Positions 35,466-47,609 of a stretch of DNA of 64,000 nucleotides are shown here, in pieces. Location of the stretch: positions 102,286,158-102,350,157 of the forward strand of contig NC_085139.1 in the NCBI RefSeq assembly GCF_024139115.2, in the 5' to 3' direction. Under the pieces are notes generated by a model. It was not told the origin of the DNA. It searched no databases and was given only the letters and a program-made list of their open reading frames with translations. The DNA comes from Armigeres subalbatus (lineage: Eukaryota > Arthropoda > Insecta > Diptera > Culicidae). Position 1 is the stretch's first letter; each line of letters starts with the position of its first letter. The translations under genes were made by a program, and so were the position numbers.

Positions 35466-37380
35466 CCGTTTGAAATGGAACAACATCCATAAAGAAAATT
35501 CAATAAAGAATTTCGTCAAAATAACGTATGAATTGTTAAAATTCAGTAAAAAATATTGTAGAGTGTCTATATTTTGTATAGAGTTCGTTAGAATTCTGAC
35601 TGAGAATTGCGCTTAATTTGCATCCAAAATTTATCACCAGGGAAAAAAATGTTTAGTCGAATCTCACTACTCATCCATAACAAAAAGTGACGAATTGTAT
35701 CCTTGACCGAAGGTTCCTCCTTTGTGAATTCGAATCTCGTACATTTCCATAAATTACGTATGTCAGAGTCAGAGTTCAAATGCGCGTGGCAACAAATTCA
35801 CCGCCACCAAAGCAGAGGCGGTGTATTACTGAAGGAAAAATAGCCCAAGAAATTATCATCACTTTCAATATTCATCATCATGGGTCGTCGCCGTCGCCAT
35901 ATGGGCTTTTGGGAAACGACGACCCAAACTGCCAACCTTGGCCATGCGAGTGACAACGACGAACGGTTCTCCCTGCCGTGCTGAGAATATTCATCAAACA
36001 GACAAACAACAACCGCCTGAGCTAAGGCAAATTCGTTGCCGTCGTCGTCGCGACGATGCTGATAATGATGAAAGCGAGCGAGTGAGGGCCGCCCCCCGTT
36101 CATCCATGGATTGGGCATTGGAGATATAGATATTGGATGGCACAATGCGCGACAAACCGACCGTAGGTACATGCGTTCTATACTCGTCTCCGGGGTCAGT
36201 GGGAGGACTTCCCGACAAGTCGAAACACTACTGTGCGAGTGCGCTCTGATGGGAAGCGATCACAATCAATTGCCTTAATTAACATACACTCACAGATGTG
36301 TGTTTGTGCAGTGTGCATATCCACAAAACGACTAAACGGCCTTCTCTCCTCCGAAGTTTGACACTGCGATCGTTTAAAACTGATCAGGGTGGTCTTATAG
36401 AATTAAAGGAACATATTTCCATGTATTTCTACCCAAAGTCGAATCAAGCAGAAAATAATCATAAATATTATGAAATAGCAGACAGCAGGGAAGGAATATG
36501 AAAATCAAAAGGGATACATGAAAAAACATTAGAACCATCGAAACATAATTTGTCAACGTGTGTGGGTGGCCACCCCATTGTTCTTGTGCCTCATGGAACG
36601 GATTCATCCCCATGCAGTGGCGGCGGCCGGCAGCCGCAACTGCGCTCAGCATCCTCCAATGGTGCGAGTATTTGCCGACGTCCACGACGACGATTCGATG
36701 TGTCGCCGTCGTCGTCATAGTTTATTAAAGTCAATTGAACAATAAATAAGTTACCAACGAACGGTCAAACGAGATATACGAATGCAAACCAACCGGTCAC
36801 AGACTGCCAGTGCGGATGGTTACCGGCATTGTAGTCCGCATTGGGAATGGCCGCCGTCGTAGTTGGAGTAGACGACGACGATGACGACGGAGTCAGAGGA
36901 TTGGTAATGCGGGGTTGAGAGTTGAGATGTTCAACAATGTCATTTCGCGCTTGATCTTGTGCAAGCAAGCCCCTTTAGAGTTGTCGTTCATCACCCATCG
37001 AGCACACGAGAACAGCAGATGCTTTGGCAAATATCCACTCACTCAATTGAATGTACCTCTTTCATGCGAAGTGAGCATTTAGAAGCGGTTCGTTCGATTC
37101 GTGGGTTATGTGGTTAGTCGGAAGTTGGTGGTCAAACTGTATTTCTGATACGAAATTGAAAAAATTCATAAAACGTCTCGATAATTCATAACCATTCCCA
37201 ATAAAAATTATAATTGTGAAATGAGAAAAAAAATAAAATTTCTCGGAACAATTGTGATTAGGATTTTTGTTTGATTATATTCAAGATTTCATATATAAGA
37301 AGCATTCCGACAAGTAGTTAATTGGGAAGTTTCCAACAAAAATTTCTTCGACTCAGCAATCATTCAAATAATATTTCCAA
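35466..37380. other. unique non-coding DNA with GC-rich triplet islands
   Basis: Non-repetitive sequence with CGTCGTCG and GACGACG islands lies at about 35880-36080 and 36600-36900. Overlapping frames on both strands (up to 124 codons) are low-complexity readings of these triplets, and none has a recognisable motif. The remainder is AT-rich. It could be intron or regulatory DNA of an unseen host gene. Confidence 0.45.
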
Positions 37381-39199
37381 ACCTTCCAATTTTCAAGCAG
37401 ACATTCCAATTCTGACAGTAATTCTTTCGTAATCCGAAAGTAATTCTTCCAAATTTCGAAAGGAATTCCAAAAGGAGTATTTCATAATTCCGTCAGGAAT
37501 TATTCCACATTCCGACATGAATTCTTCCGCATTCCGAGAGAAACTATCCCAAATTCTGTCTATCTCAATCTCAATCCCGACAAATACTGGTACGAGATTC
37601 GCATTTCTCTCTCCGTCCGGAAATATCGGAATTCCGACAGATATTGTTCCCAATTCTGACAGGAATTGTTCCCAATTCCGAAGGGAATTGTTCCCAATTT
37701 CAACAGGTATTGTTCCGAATTCCGACAGATATTGTTCCGATCTCCGACAGATATTGTTCCCAATTCTGATGGGAATTCTAGACCAACATTTGAAAAAGGC
37801 GTAACAACCAAAATTTATTCCTTTTGATTCTTCGTCTACATATATAGCTATATATGTGGACAAATAATCAGAAGGAATAAGTTTTGGCTGTTAAGCCCTT
37901 TTCAAATGTTGGTCTAGGTTCCGTTCCTGATGGGAATTGTTCCCAATTCCGAAGGGAATTGTTCTCAATTCCGACAGGTATTGTTCCGAATTCCGACAGG
38001 TATTGTTCCGAATTCCGACAAATATTTTTCCCCATTCCGAAGGGAATAGTTTCCGACAGATATTGTTTCCAATTCTGAGAATTGTTTCTAATACCGACGG
38101 AAATTTTTACCAATTCCGAAGGGATTGTTCCCAATTCTTGAGGGAATTGTTCCAAATTCTAAAGAAAATTGTTCCCATTTCCGACGGGAATCGCTCCCAA
38201 TTCCGACAGGTATTGTTCCGATCGCGACAGATATTGTTCCCAATTCCGAAGGGAATTGTTCTCAATTTTATCAGCCATTGTTGAGAACTCCGACAGATAT
38301 TGTTCACAAATCCGATAGGAATTGTTCCCAACCCGATGAGAATTGTTCCCAATTCCAACGAGAATTGTTTTTAATTCCGAAGGGAATTGTTCCCAATTCC
38401 GACAAGAATCGCTCCCAATTCCGACAGGTATTGTTCCGTTCTCGACAGATATTGTTCCCAATTCCGAATGGAATTGTTCCCAATTCTAACCGATATTGCT
38501 CCGACAGGAATTGTTCTCAATTTCGACAGGTATTGTTCCGAATTCCGACAGATATTGTTCCCAATTCCGAAGGGAGTTGTTCCCAATTCCGAAGGGAAAC
38601 GTTCCCAATTCCGAAGGGAAACGTTCCCAATTCCGATGTTCCGATTCGATATTGTTCCCAATTCTGACGAGAATTGTTCTTAATTCGGACGGGAATTGTT
38701 CCCAACTCCCAAGGGAATTGTTCCCAATTCCGACGAGAACTGTTCCTAACTCTGACGAGAATTGTTCCCAATTCCGACAGGTATTGTTCTCAATTCCGAT
38801 GAGATTTTTTTTTCCAATGCCGACGGAAATTGATCCCAATTACGAAGGGAATTGTTTCCAATTCCGACGGCAATTGTTCCAATTCCAACTCCGAAGGGAA
38901 TTTTTTCCAATTCCGACGAGAATCGTTCCCAATTCCAACGAGAATTGTTCCTAATTCTGACGAGAATTGTTCCCAATTCAGACAGGTATTGTTCCCAATT
39001 CCGATGGGAATTGTTCCCAATCCGAAGGGAATTGTTCTCAATTCTGACGGAAATTGCTTCCAATTCCGAGGGGAATTGTTCCCAATTCCGAAGGAAATTG
39101 TTCGCAATTCCTACGGGAACTGTTCCTAATTCCAAACGTTTCCAATTCCGAAAGAAATTGTTGCCAATTCCGAGAATTGTTCCTAATTCCAATAGGAAT
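37381..39199 (-). repeat. 22-bp minisatellite array E, inverted orientation
   Basis: Plus-strand units read CAATTCCGACAGGAATTG plus TTCC. This is the reverse complement of the unit in the 60.6-64 kb array. Spacer and loop variants (GACAGGTATTG, GAAGGGAATTG, GACGAGAATTG) are frequent. The array starts degenerate near 37380 and is cut by a foldback at 37778-37917. It ends at the Tigger-like terminus at 39202. Its equivalent resumes beyond 52134. Confidence 0.93.
37778..37917. mobile_element. foldback MITE-like element, about 140 bp
   Basis: The left arm, CTAGACCAACATTTGAAAAA and onward, and the right arm, ending TTTTCAAATGTTGGTCTAG, are reverse complements over about 65-70 bp. They surround an AT palindrome (CTACATATATAGCTATATATG). 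It is inserted in array E. Confidence 0.87.
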
Positions 39200-40194
39200 T
39201 ACAGGCATACCTCGATAGTACGTACCCTGGATAGTGCGTACCCTCGATATTACGTGCACCAAACAAATTTTTTTTCGTTAAGTTTTCTGTACGATTTTAG
39301 TTAAAATATGAATATGTTTTGATCATAGCACATGCGTGAGGTCCTTCATATGCTACGTAATAATTTTACATCTGATGTAAACATCATTATTGTGATAACG
39401 AATTCAGTAGAAATACTTTAACCCTTTCCTTCCCATGGTAGCTGTAAAGCTCCATGAAATTTTGCACCTTCCAACATTCATCGAATTATCTCAATACCAA
39501 AATGCAGTATTTGGCACAACTTTATGGTTTCATTAAACTGCAAAAATAATCAATTTTGAGTAAAATTAGTTAAACTATTAAAAACAATCAAGTAACTATT
39601 GATTTGCAATCAAAAACCTTTTTTTTTGTTTTCCACTAATTTTAGCTATGCCAAATGACTTTTGTTCTAGCATTTTTGCCAAAGTTGATTCCTCCTTTGA
39701 AAAAAGTCGTGGGAAAAAGAGGGTTAAAGAAGCAGCGTGTTATAAATGTTTGACAGTCACTTATTCACTTGTCGAGGACAAATTTTTTTTTGAAAAAGAA
39801 TTAGCAGCGTTACTATAATGAGGATAAATTTATTTGATTGAATAGTTATTTTTTTAATTTATTTTGTTATTTTTCTCAGTTGTTTATTTATTTTATATAA
39901 TAGTTATGGTATATTCCCAGCAGTTCATTCAAACATTCATCAGTGGATTGCACTAGAGATCAATCAATCAAGAGTTCCTTCCAAAATTCCTCATAGACGT
40001 CTTACTGGACGTCATCCTGGAACAGCAGCTTCTCCCAATGGGCTCTTCCTGGGATACCTTAGAAGTTTGTTCGAAAATTCCATACAGGATTTCACTTGAT
40101 ATTCAATCTAGACCTGTGTGCCGATTAAAATTTTATCGGCGGGGCTGATGATAGGCGGCGGCGTGAATTAATTTCGTGTATTAGAAATTTTCCG

Positions 40195-40620
40195 GAATTT
40201 ATCCGGAATTACTCCAGGAATTCCTCCGCATGTTCCTCCAGAAATTCCTCTGCATATTCCTCCGGAAGTTCTTCCAGGAATTCCTCCGGAAGTTTTTCCA
40301 GTAATTCCTCAGGAAGTTTCTTCAAGAGTTCCTCTGGAAGTTCCTCCGTGAGCTCCTTCAGGATTTTTTTCGTAAGCTCCTCCAGGAATTCCTCCTGATG
40401 TTCCTCCACATGTTCCTCCAGGAGCTCTCTCGCAAGTTCCTTCAGGAATTCTTCCGTAAGTTCCTCCAGGAATTCCTCCAGAAATTCTTACAAACATTCC
40501 TCCGGAAGTTCCTTAGCAATTCATCCGGAAGCTCCTCCAGAAATTATTCCGGAAGTTCCACCAGGAATTCCTCTGGTAGTTCATCCAAAAATTTTACTAG
40601 GACTCATAGGAATGCGCTAG
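40195..40620 (+). repeat. 24-bp minisatellite, copy 1
   Basis: Tandem units of about 24 bp are built from two 12-mers of the AATTCCTCCGGAAG and TTCCTCCAGG type. Because 24 is a multiple of 3, the minus strand reads as an acidic EELPEELL repeat and the plus strand as a short basic or Ser-rich one. I regard both as by-products. Decayed relatives continue to about 41500. Confidence 0.85.
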
Positions 40621-41547
40621 TCAAATTTTTCAACATTTTTTCGTGGATTCTTTCCGTGGAAAATTCCTTCGTACATCCGTCTTAAATTATTGCCAAGTAT
40701 TTCTCCATTAATTCTTTCAAATATATACAAAATTTCCCCTTTATTTTTCTTGGTGATTTTTTCAGCGATTGCCTTAGAAATATCTACGTCTCCTTCCCCA
40801 GAACTTCCACCAGAAAATAATTCTTATATTTCCATGTAATTCCTCCTGACATTCTCTCTGGAGTTACTCCATAAATTCTACCAAGACTTTTTCATTGATT
40901 ACTTCTAGGTCTTTCCAGAAATTCCCTTTGAATTTCTTTAGTAGCTAACGTGGAAGCCCTCGATAGCCAAGAATTCTCCCGGAAATTGTTCATTGATTTT
41001 TCTTCGAATTCTCCCGGAAATTTCTTGAGAAATTCGTCTGCAAATTAATCTGCCTATTTCTCAGGATATTCTTCCTGAATTTTCATCAAAACTCTTTTCT
41101 CGACTTGAGTACCTCCAAAATCCCATTTTAATTCCTCTGAACTTAATTTAGGAATTCTCCCGGAAGATCCTGCCGGAATTCTCAAAGTTTTTGCAGGTAC
41201 TCCGCCTAAAATATCAATGAAAAATCATCTCAAAAGCCCTTTAGGATTTCTCGACAATTACTTCCAGGAATTTTCAGCACTATCTGAAAATAATAACCCT
41301 GGCAATTCCTCTATAAACCCTCTCACTTTATTCCCAGTAATTTCTCCATGGATTCTTCCAAAAATTCCGACAAGAATTTTCCCGGTAATTATTTCAAGAA
41401 CTCCTCCACAAATTCCTCCACAAATCCTTTATAAGCTCCCCGAAAATTTCTTCAAGTAATTTCTCATAATAATCTGCAGAAAATTTTTCCAAGAATCACT
41501 TCGGAAAGTTCCTATTTCAGGATGAATTTCGTAAGAAATTTTGAAGC
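40621..41547. other. decayed AT-rich repeat sequence, no gene
   Basis: Scattered AATTCCTCC, TTCTCCCGGAAATT and AATTTCTTGAGAAATT motifs suggest an old, eroded minisatellite. No credible coding frame is present. The equivalent in copy 2 is about 45400-46326. Confidence 0.6.
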
Positions 41548-41561
41548 AGTATCTGAAGGAG

Positions 41562-42190
41562 GGCACAGACTGGAGTGCGCCAATTACCGAGGAATAACCC
41601 TCCTTAATTCGGCGTACAAAATTATGTCCCGTATTCTGTTCAACAGATTGAGACCGCTTGAAGAGTCCTTCGTCGGCGAATACCAAGCAGGTTTTCGTGA
41701 GGGCCGATCAACGACGGATCAAATGTTTACCCTGAGACAAATCCTTGATAAATTCCGGGTGTACAACTTGCAGACACATCATCTGTTTATTGATTTCAAG
41801 GCGGCGTACGATTCAGTGAAACGGAATGAATTATGGCAAATTATGCTTGAACATGGTTTTCCCGCGAAACTGATACGGCTGATTCATATAACGTTGGACG
41901 GATCGAAATCAAGTGTAAGGGTTGCGGATGAAATATCGACGTCATTTGTTACCTTAGATGGATTAAAGCAGGGTGATGCATTCTCAAACCTACTGTTCAA
42001 TATAGCGCTCGAGGAAGCGATTAGGAGAGCTGGTGTGCAAAGAAGCGGTACCATTATCACAAAATCGCATATGCTCCTGGGATTTGCGGACGATATCGAT
42101 ATTATAGGAATTGATCGCCGTGCCGTGGAAGAGGCTTTTGCGCCTTTTAAGAGGGAGACAGCGAGGATTGGACTCACGATCAATACCAGC
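41562..42190 (+). pseudogene. 5'-truncated LINE reverse-transcriptase fragment, copy 1
   Basis: It is collinear with 4650-5279 of the LINE and about 95% similar by eye. It encodes ECANYRGI, FIDFKAAYDSV, GLKQGD and FADD. A 14-bp sequence, AGTATCTGAAGGAG, precedes it (41548-41561). The same 14 bp follows the LINE 3' end at 48327-48340, so it is the target duplication of the original insertion. The frame is ended by the SINE at 42191. The 3' part is absent in this copy because the duplication junction lies in the SINE. It is a non-functional fragment. Confidence 0.92.
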
Positions 42191-42727
42191 TTGAGCTTGC
42201 TTGAGCTTGATTGACTGCTCGTAGTTGCTACTCCATTATGACCAGATCAGCTGTTCTTGCACAGGGAACCAACAGATGTTTGCTTGGGACTAGCACACAT
42301 CTTCAATGTACAAGTACTGGTGATCTCATTTGTTAGGTCATACTGGCGCCTGCCACGTCAGAATGCAAGTCAATGTAGGGAAGGGGAGGAAATGATGATG
42401 CAATCACTCGCCCACTGCAAGCCGAATATACCTCTGCACTTGCCACGAGTTCATGCGGAATTTGTTGGAATTTCTGGGTTAGGTTGGTCCGAGGTCCGTC
42501 TTGGTTAACGAGCTGCCAATGTGATAGATAGGAGAAAACAACTGATGGAATTTCTAATTGGATGTAGGAAACGAGCTCTTAGTTCATTTCCAATTCTATC
42601 AGATTACTGATAGAATACTCAAGTTGAAGGTATAGGAATAATAATGGAAACGGTATGGAAGTCCATTTCCAGTTCTAGCGATTGCTAGAACATGAGAAAT
42701 AAAGAGAAAGATACAAAGTAGGAGAAT
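42191..42727 (-). mobile_element. SINE, copy 1, truncated at the duplication junction
   Basis: This is the same sequence as 46970-47505, but the 5' tRNA-like head is missing because the tandem duplication joined the SINE body to array E here. Minor differences from copy 2 exist (CACAGGGAACC against CACAGGAACC). Confidence 0.85.
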
Positions 42728-42730
42728 GGA

Positions 42731-43971
42731 ATTGTTCTCAATTCCGACAGGTATTGTTCCGAATTCCGACAGGTATTGTTCCGAATTCCGACAAATATTT
42801 TTCCCCATTCCGAAGGGAATAGTTTCCGACAGATATTGTTTCCAATTCTGAGAATTGTTTCTAATACCGACGGAAATTTTTACCAATTCCGAAGGGATTG
42901 TTCCCAATTCTTGAGGGAATTGTTCCAAATTCTAAAGAAAATTGTTCCCATTTCCGACGGGAATCGCTCCCAATTCCGACAGGTATTGTTCCGATCGCGA
43001 CAGATATTGTTCCCAATTCCGAAGGGAATTGTTCTCAATTTTATCAGCCATTGTTGAGAACTCCGACAGATATTGTTCACAAATCCGATAGGAATTGTTC
43101 CCAACCCGATGAGAATTGTTCCCAATTCCAACGAGAATTGTTTTTAATTCCGAAGGGAATTGTTCCCAATTCCGACAAGAATCGCTCCCAATTCCGACAG
43201 GTATTGTTCCGTTCTCGACAGATATTGTTCCCAATTCCGAATGGAATTGTTCCCAATTCTAACCGATATTGCTCCGACAGGAATTGTTCTCAATTTCGAC
43301 AGGTATTGTTCCGAATTCCGACAGATATTGTTCCCAATTCCGAAGGGAGTTGTTCCCAATTCCGAAGGGAAACGTTCCCAATTCCGAAGGGAAACGTTCC
43401 CAATTCCGATGTTCCGATTCGATATTGTTCCCAATTCTGACGAGAATTGTTCTTAATTCGGACGGGAATTGTTCCCAACTCCCAAGGGAATTGTTCCCAA
43501 TTCCGACGAGAACTGTTCCTAACTCTGACGAGAATTGTTCCCAATCCCGACAGGTATTGTTCTCAATTCCGATGAGATTTTTTTCCAATGCCGACGGAAA
43601 TTGATCTCAATTTCGAAGGGAATTGTTTCCAATTCCAACGGCAATTGTTCCAATTCCAACTCCGAAGGGAATTTTTTCCAATTCCGACGAGAATCGTTCC
43701 CAATTCCAACGAGAATTGTTCCTAATTCTGACGAGAATTGTTCCCAATTCAGACAGGTATTGTTCCCAATTCCGATGGGAATTGTTTCCAATACCGACGG
43801 GAATTGTTCCCAATTCTGACGGGAATTGTTTCCAATTCCGAGGGAAATTGTTCGCAATTCCGAAGGAAATTGTTCCCAACTCCGACGAGAACTGTTCCTA
43901 ATTCCAAACGTTTCCAATTCCGAAAGAAATTGTTGCCAATTCCGAGAATTGTTCCTAATTCCAATAGGAAT
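42731..43971 (-). repeat. 22-bp minisatellite array E, duplicated segment
   Basis: This is the duplicated copy of 37958-39199, nearly identical for its first about 800 bp. It then shows small unit gains, losses and substitutions relative to copy 1 around 43540-43900. Confidence 0.93.
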
Positions 43972-43973
43972 TA

Positions 43974-44980
43974 CAGGCATACCTCGATAGTACGTTCCCT
44001 GCATAGTGCGTACCCTCGATATTACGTGCACCAAACAAATTTTTTTTTCGTTAAGTTTTCTGTACGATTTTAGTTAAAATATGAATATGTTTTGATCATA
44101 GCACATGCGTGAGGTCCTTCATATGCTACGTAATAATTTTACATCTGATGTAAACATCATTATTGTGATAACGAATTCAGTAGAAATACTTTAACCCTTT
44201 CCTTCCCATGGTAGCTGTAAAGCTCCATGAAATTTTGCACCTTCCAACATTCATCGAATTATCTCAATACCAAAATGCAGTATTTGGCACAACTTTATGG
44301 TTTCATTAAACTGCAAAAATAATCAATTTTGAGTAAAATTAGTTAAACTATTAAAAACAATCAAGTAACTATTGATTTGCAATCAAAAACCTTTTTTTTT
44401 GTTTTCCACTAATTTTAGCTATGCCAAATGACTTTTGTTCTAGCATTTTTGCCAAAGTTGATTCCTCCTTTGAAAAAAGTCGTGGGAAAAAGAGGGTTAA
44501 AGAAGCAGCGTGTTATAAATGTTTGACAGTCACTTATTCACTTGTCGAGGACAAATTTTTTTTTGAAAAAGAATTAGCAGCGTTACTATAATGAGGATAA
44601 ATTTATTTGATTGAATAGTTATTTTTTTAATTTATTTTGTTATTTTTCTCAGTTGTTTATTTATTTTATATAATAGTTATGGTATATTCCCAGCAGTTCA
44701 TTCAAACATTCATCAGTGGATTGCACTAGAGATCAATCAATCAAGAGTTCCTTCCAAAATTCCTCATAGACGTCTTACTGGACGTCATCCTGGAACAGCA
44801 GCTTCTCCCAATGGCTCTTCCTGGGATACCTTAGAAGCTTGTTCGAAAATTCCATCCAGTATTTCACTTGATATTCAACCTAGACCTGTGCGCCGATTAA
44901 AATTTTATCGGCGGGGGCTGATGATTGGCGGCGGCGTGAAATAATTTCGTGCATTAGAATTTTTCCGGAATTTATCCAGA
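43974..44980. other. duplicated left end and interior of the Tigger-like element, no gene
   Basis: It starts with the duplicated terminus and continues with AT-rich sequence, nearly identical to 39202-40190. I see no coding frame. A homopurine and poly-T region around 44395 and 44560 is the only feature. Confidence 0.7.
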
Positions 44981-45400
44981 ATTACTCCAGGAATTCCTCC
45001 GCATGTTCCTCTAGAAATTCCTCTGCATATTCCTGCGTAAGTTCCTCCAGGCATTCCTCCGGAAGTTTTTCCAGTAATTCCTCAGGAAGTTTCTTCAAGA
45101 GTTCCTCTGGAAGTTCCTCCGTGAGCTCCTTCAGGATTTTTTTCGTAAGCTCCTCCAGGAATTCCTCCTGAAGTTCCTCTACATATTCCTCCACGAGTTC
45201 TCCCGCAAGTTCCTCCAGGAATTCTTCCGTAACTTCCTTCGGGAATTCCTCAAGAAATTTTTACAAACATTCCTCCGGAAGTTCCTTAGCAATTCATCCG
45301 GAAGCTCCTCCAGAAATTATTCTGGAAGTTCCACCAGGAATTCCTCTGGTAGTTCATCCAAAAATTTTACTAGGACTCATAGAAATAGTCAAATTTTTCC
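44975..45400 (+). repeat. 24-bp minisatellite, copy 2
   Basis: This is the duplicate of 40195-40620 with several substitutions (for example TCCTGCGTAAGTTCC where copy 1 has TCCTCCGGAAGTTC). The minus strand reads as an EELPEELL-like repeat. Confidence 0.85.
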
Positions 45401-46340
45401 ACATTTTTTCCAGTGGATTCTTTCCGTGGAAAATTCCTTCGTACATCCGTCTTAAAATATTGCCAAGTATTTCTCCGTTAATTCTTCCAAATATATATAA
45501 AAATTTCCCCTTTTTTTCTTGGTGATTTTTTCAGCAATTCCCTTAGAAATATCTACGTCTCCTTTCCCAGAACTTCCACCAGAAAATCATTCTTTTATTC
45601 CCATGTAATTCCTCCTGATATTCTCTCTGGAGTTACTTCATAAATTCCACCAAGACTTCCCCATTGATTACTTCTAGGTCTTTCCAAAAATTCCCTTTGA
45701 ATTTCTTTCCTAGCTAACGTGGAAGCCCTCGATAGCCAAGAACTCTCCCGGGAAATTGTTCATTGATTTTTTCTTCGGGAATTCTCCCGGAAATTTCTTG
45801 AGAAATTCGTCTGCAAATTAATCTGCCTATTTCTCAGGATATTCTTCCTGAATTTTCATCAAAACTCTTTTCTCGACTTGAGTACCTCCAAAAAATCCCA
45901 TTTTAATTCCTCTGGAACTTAATTTAGGAATTCTCCCGGAAGATCCTGCCGGAATTCTCAAAGTTTTTGCAGGTACTCCGCCTAAAATATCAATGAAAAA
46001 TCATCTCAAAAGCCCTTTAGGATTTCTCGACAATTACTTCCAGGAATTTTCAGCAATATCTTAAAACAATAACCCTGGCAATTTTTCTATAAACTCTCCC
46101 ATTTTTCTTCTAGTAATTCCTCCATAGATTCTTCCAAAAATTCCGTCAAGAATTTCCCCGGAGCTTATTCGGAGAACTCCTCCAGAAATTCCTCCACAAA
46201 TCCCTTTATAAGCTCCCCCGAAAATTTCTTCAAGTAATTTCTCATAATAATCTGCAGAAAATTTTTCCAAGAATCACTTCGGAAAGTTCCTATTTCAGGA
46301 TGAATTTCGTAAGAAATTTTTGAAGCAGTATCTGAAGGAG

Positions 46341-46969
46341 GGCACAGACTGGAGTGCGCCAATTACCGAGGAATAACCCTCCTTAATTCGGCGTACAAAA
46401 TTATGTCCCGTATTCTGTTCAACAGATTGAGACCGCTTGAAGAGTCCTTCGTCGGCGAATACCAAGCAGGTTTTCGTGAGGGCCGATCAACGACGGATCA
46501 AATGTTTACCCTGAGACAAATCCTTGATAAATTCCGGGTGTACAACTTGCAGACACATCATCTGTTTATTGATTTCAAGGCGGCGTACGATTCAGTGAAA
46601 CGGAATGAATTATGGCAAATTATGCTTGAACATGGTTTTCCCGCGAAACTGATACGGCTGATTCATATAACGTTGGACGGATCGAAATCAAGTGTAAGGG
46701 TTGCGGATGAAATATCGACGTCATTTGTTACCTTAGATGGATTAAAGCAGGGTGATGCATTCTCAAACCTACTGTTCAATATAGCGCTCGAGGAAGCGAT
46801 TAGGAGAGCTGGTGTGCAAAGAAGCGGTACCATTATCACAAAATCGCATATGCTCCTGGGATTTGCGGACGATATCGATATTATAGGAATTGATCGCCGT
46901 GCCGTGGAAGAGGCTTTTGCGCCTTTTAAGAGGGAGACAGCGAGGATTGGACTCACGATCAATACCAGC
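46341..46969 (+). pseudogene. 5'-truncated LINE reverse-transcriptase fragment, copy 2, upstream half
   Basis: It is identical in its encoded protein to the copy at 41562-42190 over 196 residues. It is preceded by AGTATCTGAAGGAG (46327-46340) and interrupted at 46970 by the SINE. The LINE continues after the SINE at 47610. Confidence 0.92.
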
Positions 46970-47586
46970 TTGAGCTTGCTTGAGCTTGATTGACTGCTCG
47001 TAGTTGCTACTCCATTATGACCAGATCAGCTGTTCTTGCACAGGAACCAACAGATGTTTGCTTGGGACTAGCACACATCTTCAATGTACAAGTACTGGTG
47101 ATCTCATTTGTTAGGTCATACTGGCGCCTGCCACGTCAGAATGCAAGTCAATGTAGGGAAGGGGAGGAAATGATGATGCAATCACTCGCCCACTGCAAGC
47201 CGAATATACCTCTGCACTTGCCACGAGTTCATGCGGAATTTGTTGGAATTTCTGGGTTAGGTTGGTCCGAGGTCCGTCTTGGTTAACGAGCTGCCAATGT
47301 GATAGATAGGAGAAAACAACTGATGGAATTTCTAATTGGATGTAGGAAACGAGCTCTTAGTTCATTTCCAATTCTATCAGATTACTGATAGAATACTCAA
47401 GTTGAAGGTATAGGAATAATAATGGAAACGGTATGGAAGTCCATTTCCAGTTCTAGCGATTGCTAGAACATGAGAAATAAAGAGAAAGATACAAAGTAGG
47501 AGAATGGAACGGACCTGGGATTGAACCCACAACCTCCTGCGTATGAGGCAGAAGCAGTAGCCATATGACTACCAAGCCCGCTTCAT
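46970..47586 (-). mobile_element. tRNA-derived SINE inserted in the LINE, full length
   Basis: A 617-bp insertion is bounded by a 23-bp direct repeat of LINE sequence (TTGGACTCACGATC...ACCAGC at 46947-46969 and 47587-47609). On the minus strand it begins with GCGGGCTTGGTAGTCATATG (A-box-like). The B box GGTTCAATCC follows in a tRNA-like T arm, then an unrelated body and a tail of TTGAGC/GCTCAA-type short repeats. This is the layout of a tRNA-derived SINE transcribed by RNA polymerase III. I do not recognise the body as a named family. Confidence 0.82.
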
Positions 47587-47609
47587 TTGGACTCACGATC
47601 AATACCAGC

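Larger units (their letters stand above)
37955..42727. repeat. 4.77-kb tandem duplication, copy 1
   Basis: This copy contains part of array E, the left end of the Tigger-like element, an AT-rich segment, a 24-bp minisatellite, a 5'-truncated LINE and most of a SINE. Every landmark recurs 4772-4780 bp later in copy 2. Copy 1 ends inside the SINE (GAGAATGGA) and copy 2 begins in the array (GGAATTGTTCTCAATTCC). The two partners share only GGAA at the junction. Confidence 0.95.
42728..47509. repeat. 4.77-kb tandem duplication, copy 2
   Basis: It has the same order as copy 1. Beyond 47509 the SINE continues with its tRNA-like head, which copy 1 lacks, so copy 2 keeps the original right side. The LINE and SINE parts match almost perfectly between the copies (the 196 residues from MSRILF are identical). 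The minisatellite and AT-rich parts differ by many substitutions and small indels. Confidence 0.95.

Noticed and set aside
35798..36172. 124-codon minus-strand frame
   Set aside because: It is a reading of CGTCGT-rich triplet sequence, with competing frames on the other strand and no domain.
40209..40409. Acidic EELPEELL coiled-coil-like protein
   Set aside because: It is a direct reading of a 24-bp minisatellite. The duplicate at about 44982 has drifted like non-coding DNA.
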